Shown one piece after another: positions 1-11,976 of a stretch of DNA of 64,000 nucleotides. Source of the DNA: Vibrio ostreae. Its GTDB lineage: Bacteria > Pseudomonadota > Gammaproteobacteria > Enterobacterales > Vibrionaceae. The translations under genes and the position numbers were made by a program. The notes under the pieces are model-generated. The model saw nothing but the letters and a program-made list of their open reading frames with translations, was not told the origin of the DNA and did not search any database. Position 1 is the first letter of the stretch; each line of letters starts with the position of its first letter. The stretch is from NCBI RefSeq assembly GCF_019226825.1, contig NZ_CP076643.1, forward strand, positions 2,480,001-2,544,000. The letters run 5' to 3'.

Positions 1-1
1 C

Positions 2-541
2 AAAGACCGCGGTATCATGCATAAGAAAGGGTTTCCCGAGTCTTATGATATGCGCCGCCTGGTGCAATTTGTTTCCGATGTCAAAGCCGGCACACCGCAT
101 GTGACCGCACCGGTCTATTCCCATCTGACCTATGACATCACCGAGGAACAAAAGGTGGTTGACCGCCCTGATGTACTGTTGATTGAGGGATTGAACGTGC
201 TGCAAAGCGGGATGGACTATCCGCATGATCCACACCGGGTGTTTATCTCTGATTTTCTCGACTTTTCCATCTATGTCGATGCCGACAGCAGCATGATTGA
301 AAAATGGTACATCGAGCGCTTTATGAAGTTCCGCCAGGGTGCCTTTACCAAGCCCGGCTCTTATTTCAGTCACTACACCCAGTTAAGTGAAGAAGAAGCG
401 ATAAGCAAGGCGAAAGAGATTTGGCACAGCATCAACGGTAAAAACCTGCAGGAAAACATCCTGCCGACCAAGGAACGCGCCCAGCTCATCCTGCGTAAAA
501 GCATCGACCATACCGTCGAGCGGGTTCTGCTACGCAAATAG
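2..541 (+). CDS. coaA: Type I pantothenate kinase (3' part only)
   Basis: Pantothenate kinase phosphorylates pantothenate with ATP, the first and rate-setting step of coenzyme A synthesis in the cytoplasm. The reading frame is open to the left window edge, so only about the last 179 of roughly 310 residues are present and the Walker A loop lies outside. Visible family segments are [12 protein letters not shown], the [14 protein letters not shown] strand, and [14 protein letters not shown], all typical of the CoaA type rather than the type III CoaX. It ends in TAG and is followed by a strong palindromic terminator shared with the convergent birA. Nothing looks broken in the visible part. Confidence 0.96.
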   Translation, partial: KDRGIMHKKGFPESYDMRRLVQFVSDVKAGTPHVTAPVYSHLTYDITEEQKVVDRPDVLLIEGLNVLQSGMDYPHDPHRVFISDFLDFSIYVDADSSMIEKWYIERFMKFRQGAFTKPGSYFSHYTQLSEEEAISKAKEIWHSINGKNLQENILPTKERAQLILRKSIDHTVERVLLRK

Positions 542-566
542 TGCCGTACTGGAACAAGCCGAATAA

Positions 567-596
567 ACAACAAAGAGGCAGCTGCCTCTTTGTTGT
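567..596. terminator. Bidirectional terminator between coaA and birA
   Basis: A perfect 15+15 palindrome centred on GGCAGCTGCC, with A-rich and T-rich flanks, lies between the convergent coaA and birA genes. It can serve as a rho-independent terminator for both. Confidence 0.85.
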
Positions 597-649
597 TGTA
601 CTTCATTCTGATTGCTCTCGGCCAGAGAAAGACTGGCGCTCAAAGCACG

Positions 650-1612
650 TTACTCACCTTTACGCAGTGATATCTCACCACCGACGTAGCTTTTCAGGCC
701 TTGCCCGGTTTCCAGCAGTACACCGCCATGAGCATCGATGCCGCGTTCGATACCACTTACCTCGTTATTGCCCATAATCAACTTCACTTTGCGGCCGATG
801 AAGTTATCCAGGCGGTTCCAGCGCTCGACGAAATCCTGCATACCATGCAGCTCATATTCACGCAGCGCCTTATCCAATGCCTGAATAAAGGCGATCGCCA
901 GCTGGTTGCGATCAATACGATCCTGACCGATCACCTCCGCCAAACTGACCCAGGGCTGATCGATAGCCGATTCACGATCCTGCATAATCAGGTTCATACC
1001 CATACCGATCACCAGATGGGCGGCACCGCCGGCCTGTCCGGACATCTCAACCAAAATCCCGGCCAGTTTGCGGTCCTGATAGTACAAATCATTTGGCCAC
1101 TTGAGCTTAACACCATCAAAGCCCATGTTTTCCAGCGCTTCGACCACGGCCACACCCACAACCAGGCTCAGCCCCATCGCGGCAGCCATACCGGCTTCCA
1201 GACGCCAGTACATGGAAAAGTAGAGGTTAGAGCCAAACGGCGATATCCACTGCCGTCCGCGCCGTCCGCGACCGCTGGCCTGATATTCAGCCAGACACAC
1301 AGTACCGGAGGCGATATTGTCGAGATTATCGATCAAATGCTGATTGGTTGACCCGATGATGGGATGCAACTCAACCGGATTACTGACCTGCGACTGGATA
1401 GCCGCTTCTTCCAGCATCATCAGCGGCTGGGCCAGTTGATAGCCTTTGCCCTGCACGCGGAAGACATCTACGCCCCACTCCTGGATTCCCTGGATATGTT
1501 TGCTGATGGCTGCGCGGCTCATGCCAAGCTGCTCACCTAATGATTCACCGGAATGAAAAGTGCCATCTGACAGGGTCTTTAATAACGCCAGCTTTACACT
1601 ATGCTCTTTCAC
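650..1612 (-). CDS. birA: Biotin-protein ligase / biotin operon repressor
   Basis: BirA makes biotinyl-5'-AMP, transfers biotin to AccB (encoded at 30381 in this window) and represses biotin genes when holo-enzyme dimerises. The 320-residue protein has an N-terminal winged-helix region (about residues 14-50, with SRAAISKHI as recognition helix), the GRGRRG biotinyl-AMP loop at 114-119, KWPND at 171-175 and a C-terminal SH3-like part ending near GGEISLRKGE. The length matches the bifunctional family. The start is GTG at 1612, which shares its first base with the last base of the murB stop codon, so murB and birA are translationally coupled. Confidence 0.97.
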   Translation of the reverse strand: MKEHSVKLALLKTLSDGTFHSGESLGEQLGMSRAAISKHIQGIQEWGVDVFRVQGKGYQLAQPLMMLEEAAIQSQVSNPVELHPIIGSTNQHLIDNLDNIASGTVCLAEYQASGRGRRGRQWISPFGSNLYFSMYWRLEAGMAAAMGLSLVVGVAVVEALENMGFDGVKLKWPNDLYYQDRKLAGILVEMSGQAGGAAHLVIGMGMNLIMQDRESAIDQPWVSLAEVIGQDRIDRNQLAIAFIQALDKALREYELHGMQDFVERWNRLDNFIGRKVKLIMGNNEVSGIERGIDAHGGVLLETGQGLKSYVGGEISLRKGE

Positions 1613-2652
1613 TACGCTTGCTCCAGTATTTCCGTTAAGTTGGTTTCCCCTTGCACGCCGATAAAGCGCACTTCATGCTCAAGGGTAATAGCATATTTGT
1701 CCTGTACCCTCTGACGGACCAATGCCGCCAGCTCAATCACATCCCGTGCCGTGGCATTATCCGCATTAATCAGCACCAAAGCCTGTTTGCTGTGTACCTG
1801 GGCACCACCAACACGAGTGCCTTTGAGACCAGCACTGTCGATAAGCCAACCGGCCGCGATTTTCATGCCGTCACCGGCCGGATACGCCACCATGTGGGGA
1901 AATTCAGCCAGCAACTGGTGATATTGTGCCTGACTTATCACCGGATTTTTGAAAAAGCTGCCCGCATTACCGACTTCATGCGGGTCCGGCAGTTTATCGA
2001 GCCGGGTCTGACACACACACTGGTATATCGCTTCAGCGCCACAGGGCTGCGCCAGTGCTTTAAGCGGCCCATAGGAAGAGACCGGCTGCCAATTCTTGGC
2101 CAGCTTAAGCCCGACAGCCACCACAATCGCCTTGTCATATAAAGCGTGCTTGAAAATAGAGTCACGATAACCAAACTGACACTGTTCAGCGGTCAGACGT
2201 TGTACCGTCAGGGTATCCAGACATAAGTAATCGACGTAATCACACACATCTTTAAATTCGACCCCATAAGCACCAATATTCTGAATCGGCGCCGAACCGG
2301 CACAGCCCGGAATCAAAGCCAGATTTTCCAGTCCGTATAACCCCTGCTCCATACACCAGGCCACCAATTGCGGCCAGTCTTCACCGCCATGGACATGCAG
2401 ATAGTGAAACTCAGCATCCTGGCTGTGGTCGATGCCGGATAACTGGTTCACCATCACCAGGCCCTGATAAGGCGCAGTAAACAGAATATTACTCCCCTTA
2501 CCCAGCATCAGTTTTGGCGTGTGTTGCCATTGCTCGGATTGATAAATAAAAATCAGGTCCTGAACCGACTCAATCACAGCCAGAGATCGACAAGACTGAT
2601 CGATGGCGAAGGTATGGTACGGCTTTAAATTCGCGTCGAGATGTAATTGCAT
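1612..2652 (-). CDS. murB: UDP-N-acetylenolpyruvoylglucosamine reductase
   Basis: MurB reduces UDP-GlcNAc-enolpyruvate to UDP-MurNAc with NADPH and FAD, the second committed step of peptidoglycan precursor synthesis. The 346-residue protein shows the FAD-binding GKGSN at 51-55, GCAGSAPIQNIGAYG around 116-130, YRDS at 162-165 and the catalytic serine region GNAGSFFKNP, with Ser232 as proton donor by family analogy. The YRDS-containing extended form is type I, as in E. coli. It is the upstream gene of a two-gene unit with birA, overlapping by one base. It starts only 9 bp from, and diverges from, the track-predicted start of the GNAT gene; the preferred GNAT start is further away. Confidence 0.97.
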   Translation of the reverse strand: MQLHLDANLKPYHTFAIDQSCRSLAVIESVQDLIFIYQSEQWQHTPKLMLGKGSNILFTAPYQGLVMVNQLSGIDHSQDAEFHYLHVHGGEDWPQLVAWCMEQGLYGLENLALIPGCAGSAPIQNIGAYGVEFKDVCDYVDYLCLDTLTVQRLTAEQCQFGYRDSIFKHALYDKAIVVAVGLKLAKNWQPVSSYGPLKALAQPCGAEAIYQCVCQTRLDKLPDPHEVGNAGSFFKNPVISQAQYHQLLAEFPHMVAYPAGDGMKIAAGWLIDSAGLKGTRVGGAQVHSKQALVLINADNATARDVIELAALVRQRVQDKYAITLEHEVRFIGVQGETNLTEILEQA

Positions 2653-2717
2653 GGGATTCTTTGGATAAACTAAACTTGGGTCATTCTACAACAGATGCAC
2701 TTTTAAGACAGATACAA

Positions 2718-3152
2718 ATGCCGACTCTGAACTTTGAACACATAGACCCGATAAAGTTGCCTCTGGTAAAGCGTTTTTACAAACAGCACTACCCGGGCAC
2801 CAAGCCAAAAAGCGATGAACTGATGATCGGTGGCTACACTGAACAGGGAATGAAAGCCATCGTGCGCTTTCGCCAGGTCGCTAAGTACCGTCTGCTGACC
2901 GGCATGGTCGTAGACAGCCGCCTGCGCGGTGACAAAATAGGCTCTCAGCTGCTGAGTTATTGTCAGCAGAACGTACTACAGGACAAGGATTACTGTTTTG
3001 CATACTCACATCTTGAGGGTTTCTATCAGCAAGCCGCGTTTGAAACCATTGATTCCAGCCAGCTGCCAGCCGAGCTGCTCGGTCTGTTCCAGCGTTACAG
3101 TGCGAGTGGAAAAGATCTCATTCCAATGCAATTCATTCCAGAGATCAGGTAA
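2718..3152 (+). CDS. GNAT-fold acetyltransferase, substrate unknown
   Basis: A 144-residue protein from the preferred ATG at 2718 (MPTLNFEHIDPIKLP). An in-frame ATG at 2661 would add 19 residues with little sign of conservation and sits almost on the murB start. The segment LTGMVVDSRLRGDKIGSQLL (about residues 62-81) fits GNAT motif A, with a hydrophobic beta4 strand followed by a variant R-x-x-K-I-G pyrophosphate loop and an alpha3 helix. YSHLEGFYQQAAFETID near residues 95-115 matches the usual FY-x-x-x-F element. The substrate cannot be read from sequence. It is divergent from murB and upstream of pssA. Confidence 0.72.
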   Translation: MPTLNFEHIDPIKLPLVKRFYKQHYPGTKPKSDELMIGGYTEQGMKAIVRFRQVAKYRLLTGMVVDSRLRGDKIGSQLLSYCQQNVLQDKDYCFAYSHLEGFYQQAAFETIDSSQLPAELLGLFQRYSASGKDLIPMQFIPEIR

Positions 3153-3241
3153 GAATTGTCCTCTTTCCTAGCCATTGTTCATTCACTTTTGGTAATATGC
3201 TCTGATCGCAATTTTGCACATACGTAAGGTAAAGCATCCCT

Positions 3242-4582
3242 ATGATTGCTCGTAGAAATCCATTCGAACAGCTACCCACTATTGCGCAAGATCCGGATAA
3301 GTTTGGTATTTTGTTCTCAGCCGAGGAATTTCGTACTCATTTGATTGAGTCGATTCGTCAGGCGAGTAAACGCATTTATATCGTGGCTCTCTACCTTGAG
3401 GACGACGAAGCTGGACGTGAAATTCTCACTGAGCTGTATGAAGCGAAGCAGCGCAACCCCGGGTTGCAAATCAGTATTTGTGTAGACTGGCATCGCGCCC
3501 AACGCGGCCTGATAGGCGCCGCGACCTCAGAAGGTAATGCGGCGATGTACAAGTCTTTTAAACAGCAGTATGACCACTGTATCCCGGTCTACGGTATTCC
3601 GGTGCGGGGCAGAGAAGTGTTTGGTGTTCTGCATCTCAAGGGCTTCATCATCGATGATGAAGTGATCTACAGCGGTGCCAGCCTGAATAACGTCTATCTG
3701 AATAAGAAAGAGCGTTACCGTTTTGACCGCTACCATACGTTCGAAAACAAAACGCTGGCTGACAGCATGGTGAAGTTTATCCAGCAACAGATGCTGGAGC
3801 ACCCTGCCGTTAACGATTTGGCATGTAACAGCAAACCAAGTACCAAAGAGATTAAAGCCGATATTCGTCAGTTCCGTGCTTCGCTAACCCAGGCAAGCTA
3901 CGAGTTTGAGCCGGAGAAAGTCTCAGAGCAGCAGATTGGTGTAACACCACTGGTTGGTATCGGTAAACGCCGTAACCGGCTGAACCAGTACATAGTCCAG
4001 CTCATCGCTCAGGCGAAAGAAGAAATCTTTATTTGTACCCCTTACTTCAACTTCCCGCGCGGAGTCGCGAAAGAGGTACGCAAAGCGATTCGCCGTGGAG
4101 TGAAGGTACATATCGTGGTGGGTGACAAAACCGCGAATGACTTCTACATTCCGCCAGAGCAAGGTTTTAAAACCATCGGTGGTCTGCCTTATCTGTATGA
4201 ACTTAACCTGCGCCGCTTTGCCAAGCTGAACGAGGCCAATATCGCCAGCCGTAACCTGTCGATTCACTTGTGGAAAGACGGTGACAACAGCTTCCACCTC
4301 AAAGGCATCTGGATCGATAAACGTTATATGCTGCTGACCGGTAATAACCTCAATCCACGCGCGTGGAAACTGGATCTGGAGAACGCCCTGCTGATCACCG
4401 ATGATCACCATCATCTGAATGAGCGCTTTGAGCAGGAGATTGAAAACATCCTGCAACATACTCAACTGGTGTGTACTTATAAGCAGATAGAGAAGATGGA
4501 AAACTACCCAGAGCAGGTCCAGCGCCTGATCCGCAAGATTATGCGCCTCAAAGCCGACCGGGTACTGAAACAGATTCTTTAA
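3242..4582 (+). CDS. pssA: CDP-diacylglycerol-serine O-phosphatidyltransferase (PLD type)
   Basis: PssA makes phosphatidylserine from CDP-diacylglycerol and serine, the first step to phosphatidylethanolamine; the enteric type is cytosolic and peripherally membrane bound. The 446-residue protein contains two HKD motifs of the phospholipase D superfamily: His131-Lys133-Asp138 in LHLKGFIIDD and His352-Lys354-Asp359 in FHLKGIWIDK, followed by GNNLNPRAW. These mark the gammaproteobacterial type rather than the membrane CDP-alcohol transferase type. The C-terminus is rich in Arg and Lys. It is monocistronic, with a terminator about 30 bp downstream. Confidence 0.96.
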   Translation: MIARRNPFEQLPTIAQDPDKFGILFSAEEFRTHLIESIRQASKRIYIVALYLEDDEAGREILTELYEAKQRNPGLQISICVDWHRAQRGLIGAATSEGNAAMYKSFKQQYDHCIPVYGIPVRGREVFGVLHLKGFIIDDEVIYSGASLNNVYLNKKERYRFDRYHTFENKTLADSMVKFIQQQMLEHPAVNDLACNSKPSTKEIKADIRQFRASLTQASYEFEPEKVSEQQIGVTPLVGIGKRRNRLNQYIVQLIAQAKEEIFICTPYFNFPRGVAKEVRKAIRRGVKVHIVVGDKTANDFYIPPEQGFKTIGGLPYLYELNLRRFAKLNEANIASRNLSIHLWKDGDNSFHLKGIWIDKRYMLLTGNNLNPRAWKLDLENALLITDDHHHLNERFEQEIENILQHTQLVCTYKQIEKMENYPEQVQRLIRKIMRLKADRVLKQIL

Positions 4583-4610
4583 CCCATACCTGCGATATCA
4601 CATAGTAAAT

Positions 4611-4639
4611 AGCCCTGGCCTAGTACCGGGGCTTTTTTG
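4611..4639 (+). terminator. Terminator of pssA
   Basis: AGCCC pairs with GGGCT across a short partly paired centre and is followed by six T, about 30 bp after the pssA stop. It is a plausible rho-independent terminator. Confidence 0.65.
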
Positions 4640-4642
4640 TAA

Positions 4643-4733
4643 GGGTCTAGGGTCTAGGGTCTAGGGTCTAGGGTCTAGGGTCTAGGGTCTAGGGTCTAGG
4701 GTCTAGGGTCTAGGGTCTAGGGTCTAGGGTCTA
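4643..4733. repeat. Thirteen perfect tandem copies of a 7-bp repeat
   Basis: The heptamer GGGTCTA is repeated 13 times without a mismatch over 91 bp, immediately after the pssA terminator. It sits at the end of a tRNA-Asp/terminator module series: the nearby decayed copy holds CTAGTCTAGGGTTTAG (from 4922) and the active tRNA terminator holds GCTAGGGTTTCG. The array may therefore have grown by slippage from that terminator arm. It lies outside any gene, so copy-number change would not alter a protein. Confidence 0.97.
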
Positions 4734-4805
4734 GAACTTAAAATAATAACCTGGGCAGATAACAAGATATTCCGGTCTCGATGTTGGCAGGAATAGATAA
4801 GGAAG

Positions 4806-5069
4806 TAGCGGACGGCTGGGGTCGCACACGACGGGCAGGCCTCCCTGCGGGACTCGTCATCGCAACGCGATGAATTTGGCTCAACTTAAACGACAAAACC
4901 CCAGTATTACTGCGGGGACGCCTAGTCTAGGGTTTAGAATAAGTGGCGGACGGCCGGGCTGACGCACCATCGGAGACGCGTACGTCCGGGACTCGTCATC
5001 GCAACGCGATGAAACTGGCTCAGCTTAAAACGACAAAACCCCAGCATTTCTGCTAGGGTTTCGAATAAG
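4806..5069 (-). repeat. Two decayed copies of the tRNA-Asp 3' tail and terminator
   Basis: Two stretches repeat the region that follows the intact tRNA-Asp. GCGGACGGC-like acceptor-stem remnants begin near 4806 and 4944, against the intact TGGCGGAGCGG at 5070. Each remnant is followed by a shared block with CTCGTCATCGCAACGCGATG (from 4853 and 4992), then GGCTCA-CTTAAA-CGACAAAACCCCAG. Spacing is about 138 and 126 bp. The copies have no complete cloverleaf. They look like residues of tandem tRNA-Asp duplications in which the tRNA bodies decayed and the terminator part was kept. No protein gene is seen from 4583 to 5069. Confidence 0.7.
5035..5061 (-). terminator. Terminator of the rrn operon after tRNA-Asp
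   Basis: On the minus strand, AACCCTAGCA, a four-base loop and TGCTGGGGTTTT form a hairpin with a T-tail just downstream of tRNA-Asp. A related copy at about 4895-4930 accompanies the decayed module. Confidence 0.75.
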
Positions 5070-5146
5070 TGGCGGAGCGGACGGGACTCGAACCCGCGAC
5101 CCCCGGCGTGACAGGCCGGTATTCTAACCAACTGAACTACCGCTCC
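5070..5146 (-). tRNA. tRNA-Asp (GTC anticodon)
   Basis: A 77-base tRNA with a GGAGCGG acceptor stem, encoded 3' CCA, T-arm GGGTTCGAGTCCC and anticodon GTC in CCTGTCACG. It lies 84 bp after 5S rRNA, so it is the distal tRNA of the rrn operon. Confidence 0.98.
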
Positions 5147-5230
5147 GCATTGGTCAGACTATAAAAGTCTTTTCTCGTTTTTGCTTTCAGGCTATTCCTT
5201 AAAAAAGGAGTAAACTGAAGCAAGTAATTA

Positions 5231-5350
5231 AAGCCTGGCGATGTTCTACTCTCACATGGGGAGGCCCCACACTACCATCGACGCTGTTTCGTTTCACTTC
5301 TGAGTTCGGAATGGAATCAGGTGGGTCCAAAACGCTATGGTCGCCAAGCA
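5231..5350 (-). rRNA. rrf: 5S ribosomal RNA
   Basis: A 120-base 5S rRNA. The ends TGCTTGGCGACC and GCCAGGCTT pair, and the conserved CCGAACTCAGAAGTGAAACG and GATGGTAGTGTGGGG segments are present. It is the third rRNA of the operon, between 23S and tRNA-Asp. Confidence 0.97.
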
Positions 5351-5516
5351 AAATTTTGTCAGGAACAAAATTTAACGCACTTTAGTGCGGCCCGGAGGGT
5401 TAACTACATGGATGTAGTTAATAAATTCAATTCCAAAATTCGGAAAGCTGTTTATGTTCTCATTACACATTCAATGTACTGGTCATTGAGTCCATCAAAA
5501 CCCCTTGGGTGTTGTA

Positions 5517-8406
<2,890 letters not shown>

Positions 8407-8723
8407 ATACAACCCGAAGGAGTTTCGAGTTGATGAACCAAGTCACCAAGGTTTCGTTGTCTCTCATTATTTGAATGAGCGAGAGACTTTTCGATTTTGC
8501 CGGACTCAATTTTGAAACTTGTTAAACAAGTTTCTACCAAGCACACTTGAATGTGTTGTTGGTGTATTCCATTTCGGAATACATTGAGAACTTTACAAAT
8601 AATGTTTCGTTTACGAATAAACAAAAGATTATTTTGTCAGCTTTCCAAATTGTTAAAGAGCAAGAGTGACTTTCTGTAAAGAAAGAAACCATTTTTAAAC
8701 ACACTCGTAAGAATGCTTAAAAG
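8407..8723 (-). other. 16S-23S spacer, 23S side, with boxA
   Basis: The spacer between tRNA-Glu and 23S carries no gene. It contains a boxA antitermination element, TGCTCTTTAACA on the minus strand at 8651-8662, as is usual ahead of 23S. The rest is AT-rich precursor sequence that should pair with the 23S trailer for RNase III processing. Confidence 0.8.
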
Positions 8724-8799
8724 TGGTATCCCGTAGGGGAGTCGAACCCCTGTTACCGCCGTGAAAGGGCGGTGTCCTAGGCCTCTAGACGAACGGGAC
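8724..8799 (-). tRNA. tRNA-Glu (TTC anticodon)
   Basis: A 76-base tRNA with acceptor stem GTCCCGT, encoded CCA, anticodon TTC in CCTTTCACG and T-arm GGGTTCGACTCCC. It is the only tRNA in this 16S-23S spacer. Confidence 0.98.
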
Positions 8800-8855
8800 A
8801 CAGCAAAGTGCTCCGCATTCAAAGGCAGAGGCACAAATCTCTTCACTTTAATTAA

Positions 8856-8884
8856 ACCATATCAATCTGTGTGGACACTCATCG
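8856..8884 (-). other. 16S precursor processing stem, 3' half
   Basis: On the minus strand CGATGAGTGTCCACACAGAT is complementary, with few mismatches, to the leader block at 10641-10667. Together they close the 16S loop as an RNase III substrate. Confidence 0.75.
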
Positions 8885-8899
8885 TTATAATCATTCGTA

Positions 8900-10452
<1,553 letters not shown>

Positions 10453-10640
10453 AAGATTTGATTCCCTAAATAATTAGGGGAGGCTCAATGAATACTGACT
10501 TTAAATTACCTTAGTAATTCAAAGCTATTATCGTTCCAACAGAACGATAATGAATTGACTGTGCCAAGTCCGAAGACTTGATTGGTCACCCAGTTCATTG
10601 ATACCTAAGTTGATTCTTTAGAATCATCTTCGATTATCAT

Positions 10641-10667
10641 CAACGAGTGCCCACACAGATTGATAGG
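10641..10667 (-). other. 16S precursor processing stem, 5' half
   Basis: On the minus strand ATCAATCTGTGTGGGCACTC is complementary to the block just after 16S at 8856-8884. It is the 5' strand of the RNase III stem in the rrn leader. Confidence 0.75.
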
Positions 10668-10674
10668 TTTATAT

Positions 10675-10686
10675 TGTTAAAGAGCG
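10675..10686 (-). promoter_or_regulatory. rrn leader boxA antitermination site
   Basis: CGCTCTTTAACA on the minus strand, one base from the boxA at 8651 in the spacer. It should load the NusB/S10 antitermination complex on the 16S leader transcript. Confidence 0.8.
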
Positions 10687-10722
10687 TTGCCTTTCGAAAC
10701 TTTCTTCTCAAAGCGGAGGTGC

Positions 10723-10750
10723 ATTCTAGCGAGTTAATTTGAAGAGTCAA
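10723..10750 (-). promoter_or_regulatory. rrn P2 promoter
   Basis: On the minus strand, TTGACT (10745-10750), 16 bp, then TAGAAT (10723-10728). It is downstream of P1 and upstream of boxA, the usual P2 position. Confidence 0.7.
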
Positions 10751-10838
10751 ACACTTTTTCAAATTTATTTCTCAGAAGCTTTTCACCTCGCTGACCAGCG
10801 CTGAAGCCTTGCGGCGTCTGCCGTGTCAGTGAGGCGGC

Positions 10839-10866
10839 ATTATAGGGAGGTTTTAAAATGGCGCAA
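10839..10866 (-). promoter_or_regulatory. rrn P1 promoter
   Basis: On the minus strand, TTGCGC (10861-10866), a 16-bp spacer and TATAAT (10839-10844), followed by a GC-rich discriminator GCCGCC. An A/T-rich UP-like stretch lies just upstream. The GC discriminator and short spacer are hallmarks of growth-rate and ppGpp controlled P1 promoters. Confidence 0.8.
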
Positions 10867-10930
10867 GGGCTTTTTGCAAAAAACTTTAAAAAAACGGCCA
10901 TTCGCTGAATAAAGCATCGAAATGATGAAA

Positions 10931-10955
10931 AAGAGGGCATTTTAGCCCTCTTTTC
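10931..10955 (-). terminator. Terminator of the ubiD-fre unit
   Basis: AAGAGGGC and GCCCTCTT form an 8-bp stem with a 6-base loop and a T-tail on the minus strand, 23 bp after the fre stop. Confidence 0.8.
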
Positions 10956-10977
10956 TTTATCTGCGCTGTAGTCACAG

Positions 10978-11691
10978 TTAGATAAATGCGTACGCATCCG
11001 CAAACATACGTTCACTCAGCGCCTGTTTGTTCTGAGTAAACATCTCTCTTGCCGCGCCCGCCATCTCAAATCGACCGGCGATATAGATATCGTAATCAGC
11101 AAGTGATTCGAAATCCTGACTGATGGCCTGAAGCACATTACCCACTTTGCCCTGCCAGTTAGCTTCTGCTTGTTCCACTACCGGAATAAAATGCACATTG
11201 TCATATTGAGCGGCAATTTGAGTCAGTTCATCTTTAGCATACAGCTGGTTCGCATCACGGCCACCCCAGTACAGATAGATAGGATTGCTCTTCTTCTGGG
11301 CCACACAATGATCAAGAATAGAACGCACATAGCTAAAGCCGGTACCGCCGGCGACCAGCAACAGCGGACGTTCGCTGTCTTCTTTTACCCAGGCATCACC
11401 GTGCGGTGCATCAATCGTGATGTCACCATTTTCTTCCAGCGCCTGACGCATCGCGTTCACCACATCCTGCGCGTAAGCATTATGTTCTGCCGCACCGATG
11501 TGCAGTTCCAGTTCACCTTCGTGGCGACACGGGCTACTGGCAATCGAAAACGGGCGCTTGTCTTTCTCGCCCATAACTACCATCAGATACTGGCCAGCTT
11601 TAAACGCAACCGGTGCTTCCGGGTGCAGCAAGATCTGGAAAGTGTTGCTGGCTAATGGCTGGATAGACTTTACTTTACATTTAATGGTCAT
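10978..11691 (-). CDS. fre: NAD(P)H-flavin reductase
   Basis: Fre reduces free flavins with NAD(P)H; the reduced flavin then serves other enzymes, and in some bacteria luciferase. The 237-residue protein is a ferredoxin-NADP reductase-fold enzyme: RPFSIAS (46-52) binds the isoalloxazine, [12 protein letters not shown] (114-125) is the nucleotide loop, and the end [11 protein letters not shown] matches the family. It is the last gene of a unit ubiD, ferredoxin, fre, 15 bp after the ferredoxin stop. A link to UbiX/UbiD chemistry through supply of reduced FMN is an inference from position only. Confidence 0.93.
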   Translation of the reverse strand: MTIKCKVKSIQPLASNTFQILLHPEAPVAFKAGQYLMVVMGEKDKRPFSIASSPCRHEGELELHIGAAEHNAYAQDVVNAMRQALEENGDITIDAPHGDAWVKEDSERPLLLVAGGTGFSYVRSILDHCVAQKKSNPIYLYWGGRDANQLYAKDELTQIAAQYDNVHFIPVVEQAEANWQGKVGNVLQAISQDFESLADYDIYIAGRFEMAGAAREMFTQNKQALSERMFADAYAFI

Positions 11692-11706
11692 GAGCTTCCT
11701 TCTTAC

Positions 11707-11976
11707 CTACTCCTCGAAAGTAAGTACTAAATGACTTTCAGCGAAGGCCTGACAGGGAAATACCCATCCTTCGGCTTGCTCCCTCTCTGTGAGCATAGGC
11801 TCCAGGTGGTAACTCACCTCACCTTCTACTTTACGGCACAGGCAGGCTGCACAGGCTCCTACCTGGCAACGGTGCGGAAATGAAACATGCTGGTTGAGCG
11901 CAGCATCCAACACCGTCTGGCCTTTTTCTACCTCAAACTGAATATTACTCGGAAGCAAACGTACAGTGTAGGTCAT
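11707..11976 (-). CDS. Plant-type 2Fe-2S ferredoxin
   Basis: An 89-residue electron carrier with cluster cysteines Cys37, Cys42, Cys45 and Cys75 in [13 protein letters not shown] and VFPCQ, the spacing of plant-type [2Fe-2S] ferredoxins. Cys47 is an extra cysteine next to the cluster loop. The sequence ([16 protein letters not shown]) resembles the N-terminal ferredoxin domain of fused ferredoxin/flavin reductases such as the AscD/E3 type. Here the reductase half, fre, is the next gene as a separate protein. Its start overlaps the end of ubiD by 4 bp, so the two are coupled. The specific partner is not known. Confidence 0.88.
   Translation of the reverse strand: MTYTVRLLPSNIQFEVEKGQTVLDAALNQHVSFPHRCQVGACAACLCRKVEGEVSYHLEPMLTEREQAEGWVFPCQAFAESHLVLTFEE

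Noticed and set aside
4643..4733. Heptamer array as a CRISPR or a telomere
   Set aside because: There are no spacers and no cas genes, the repeat is 7 bp and continuous, and the window is chromosomal and internal.
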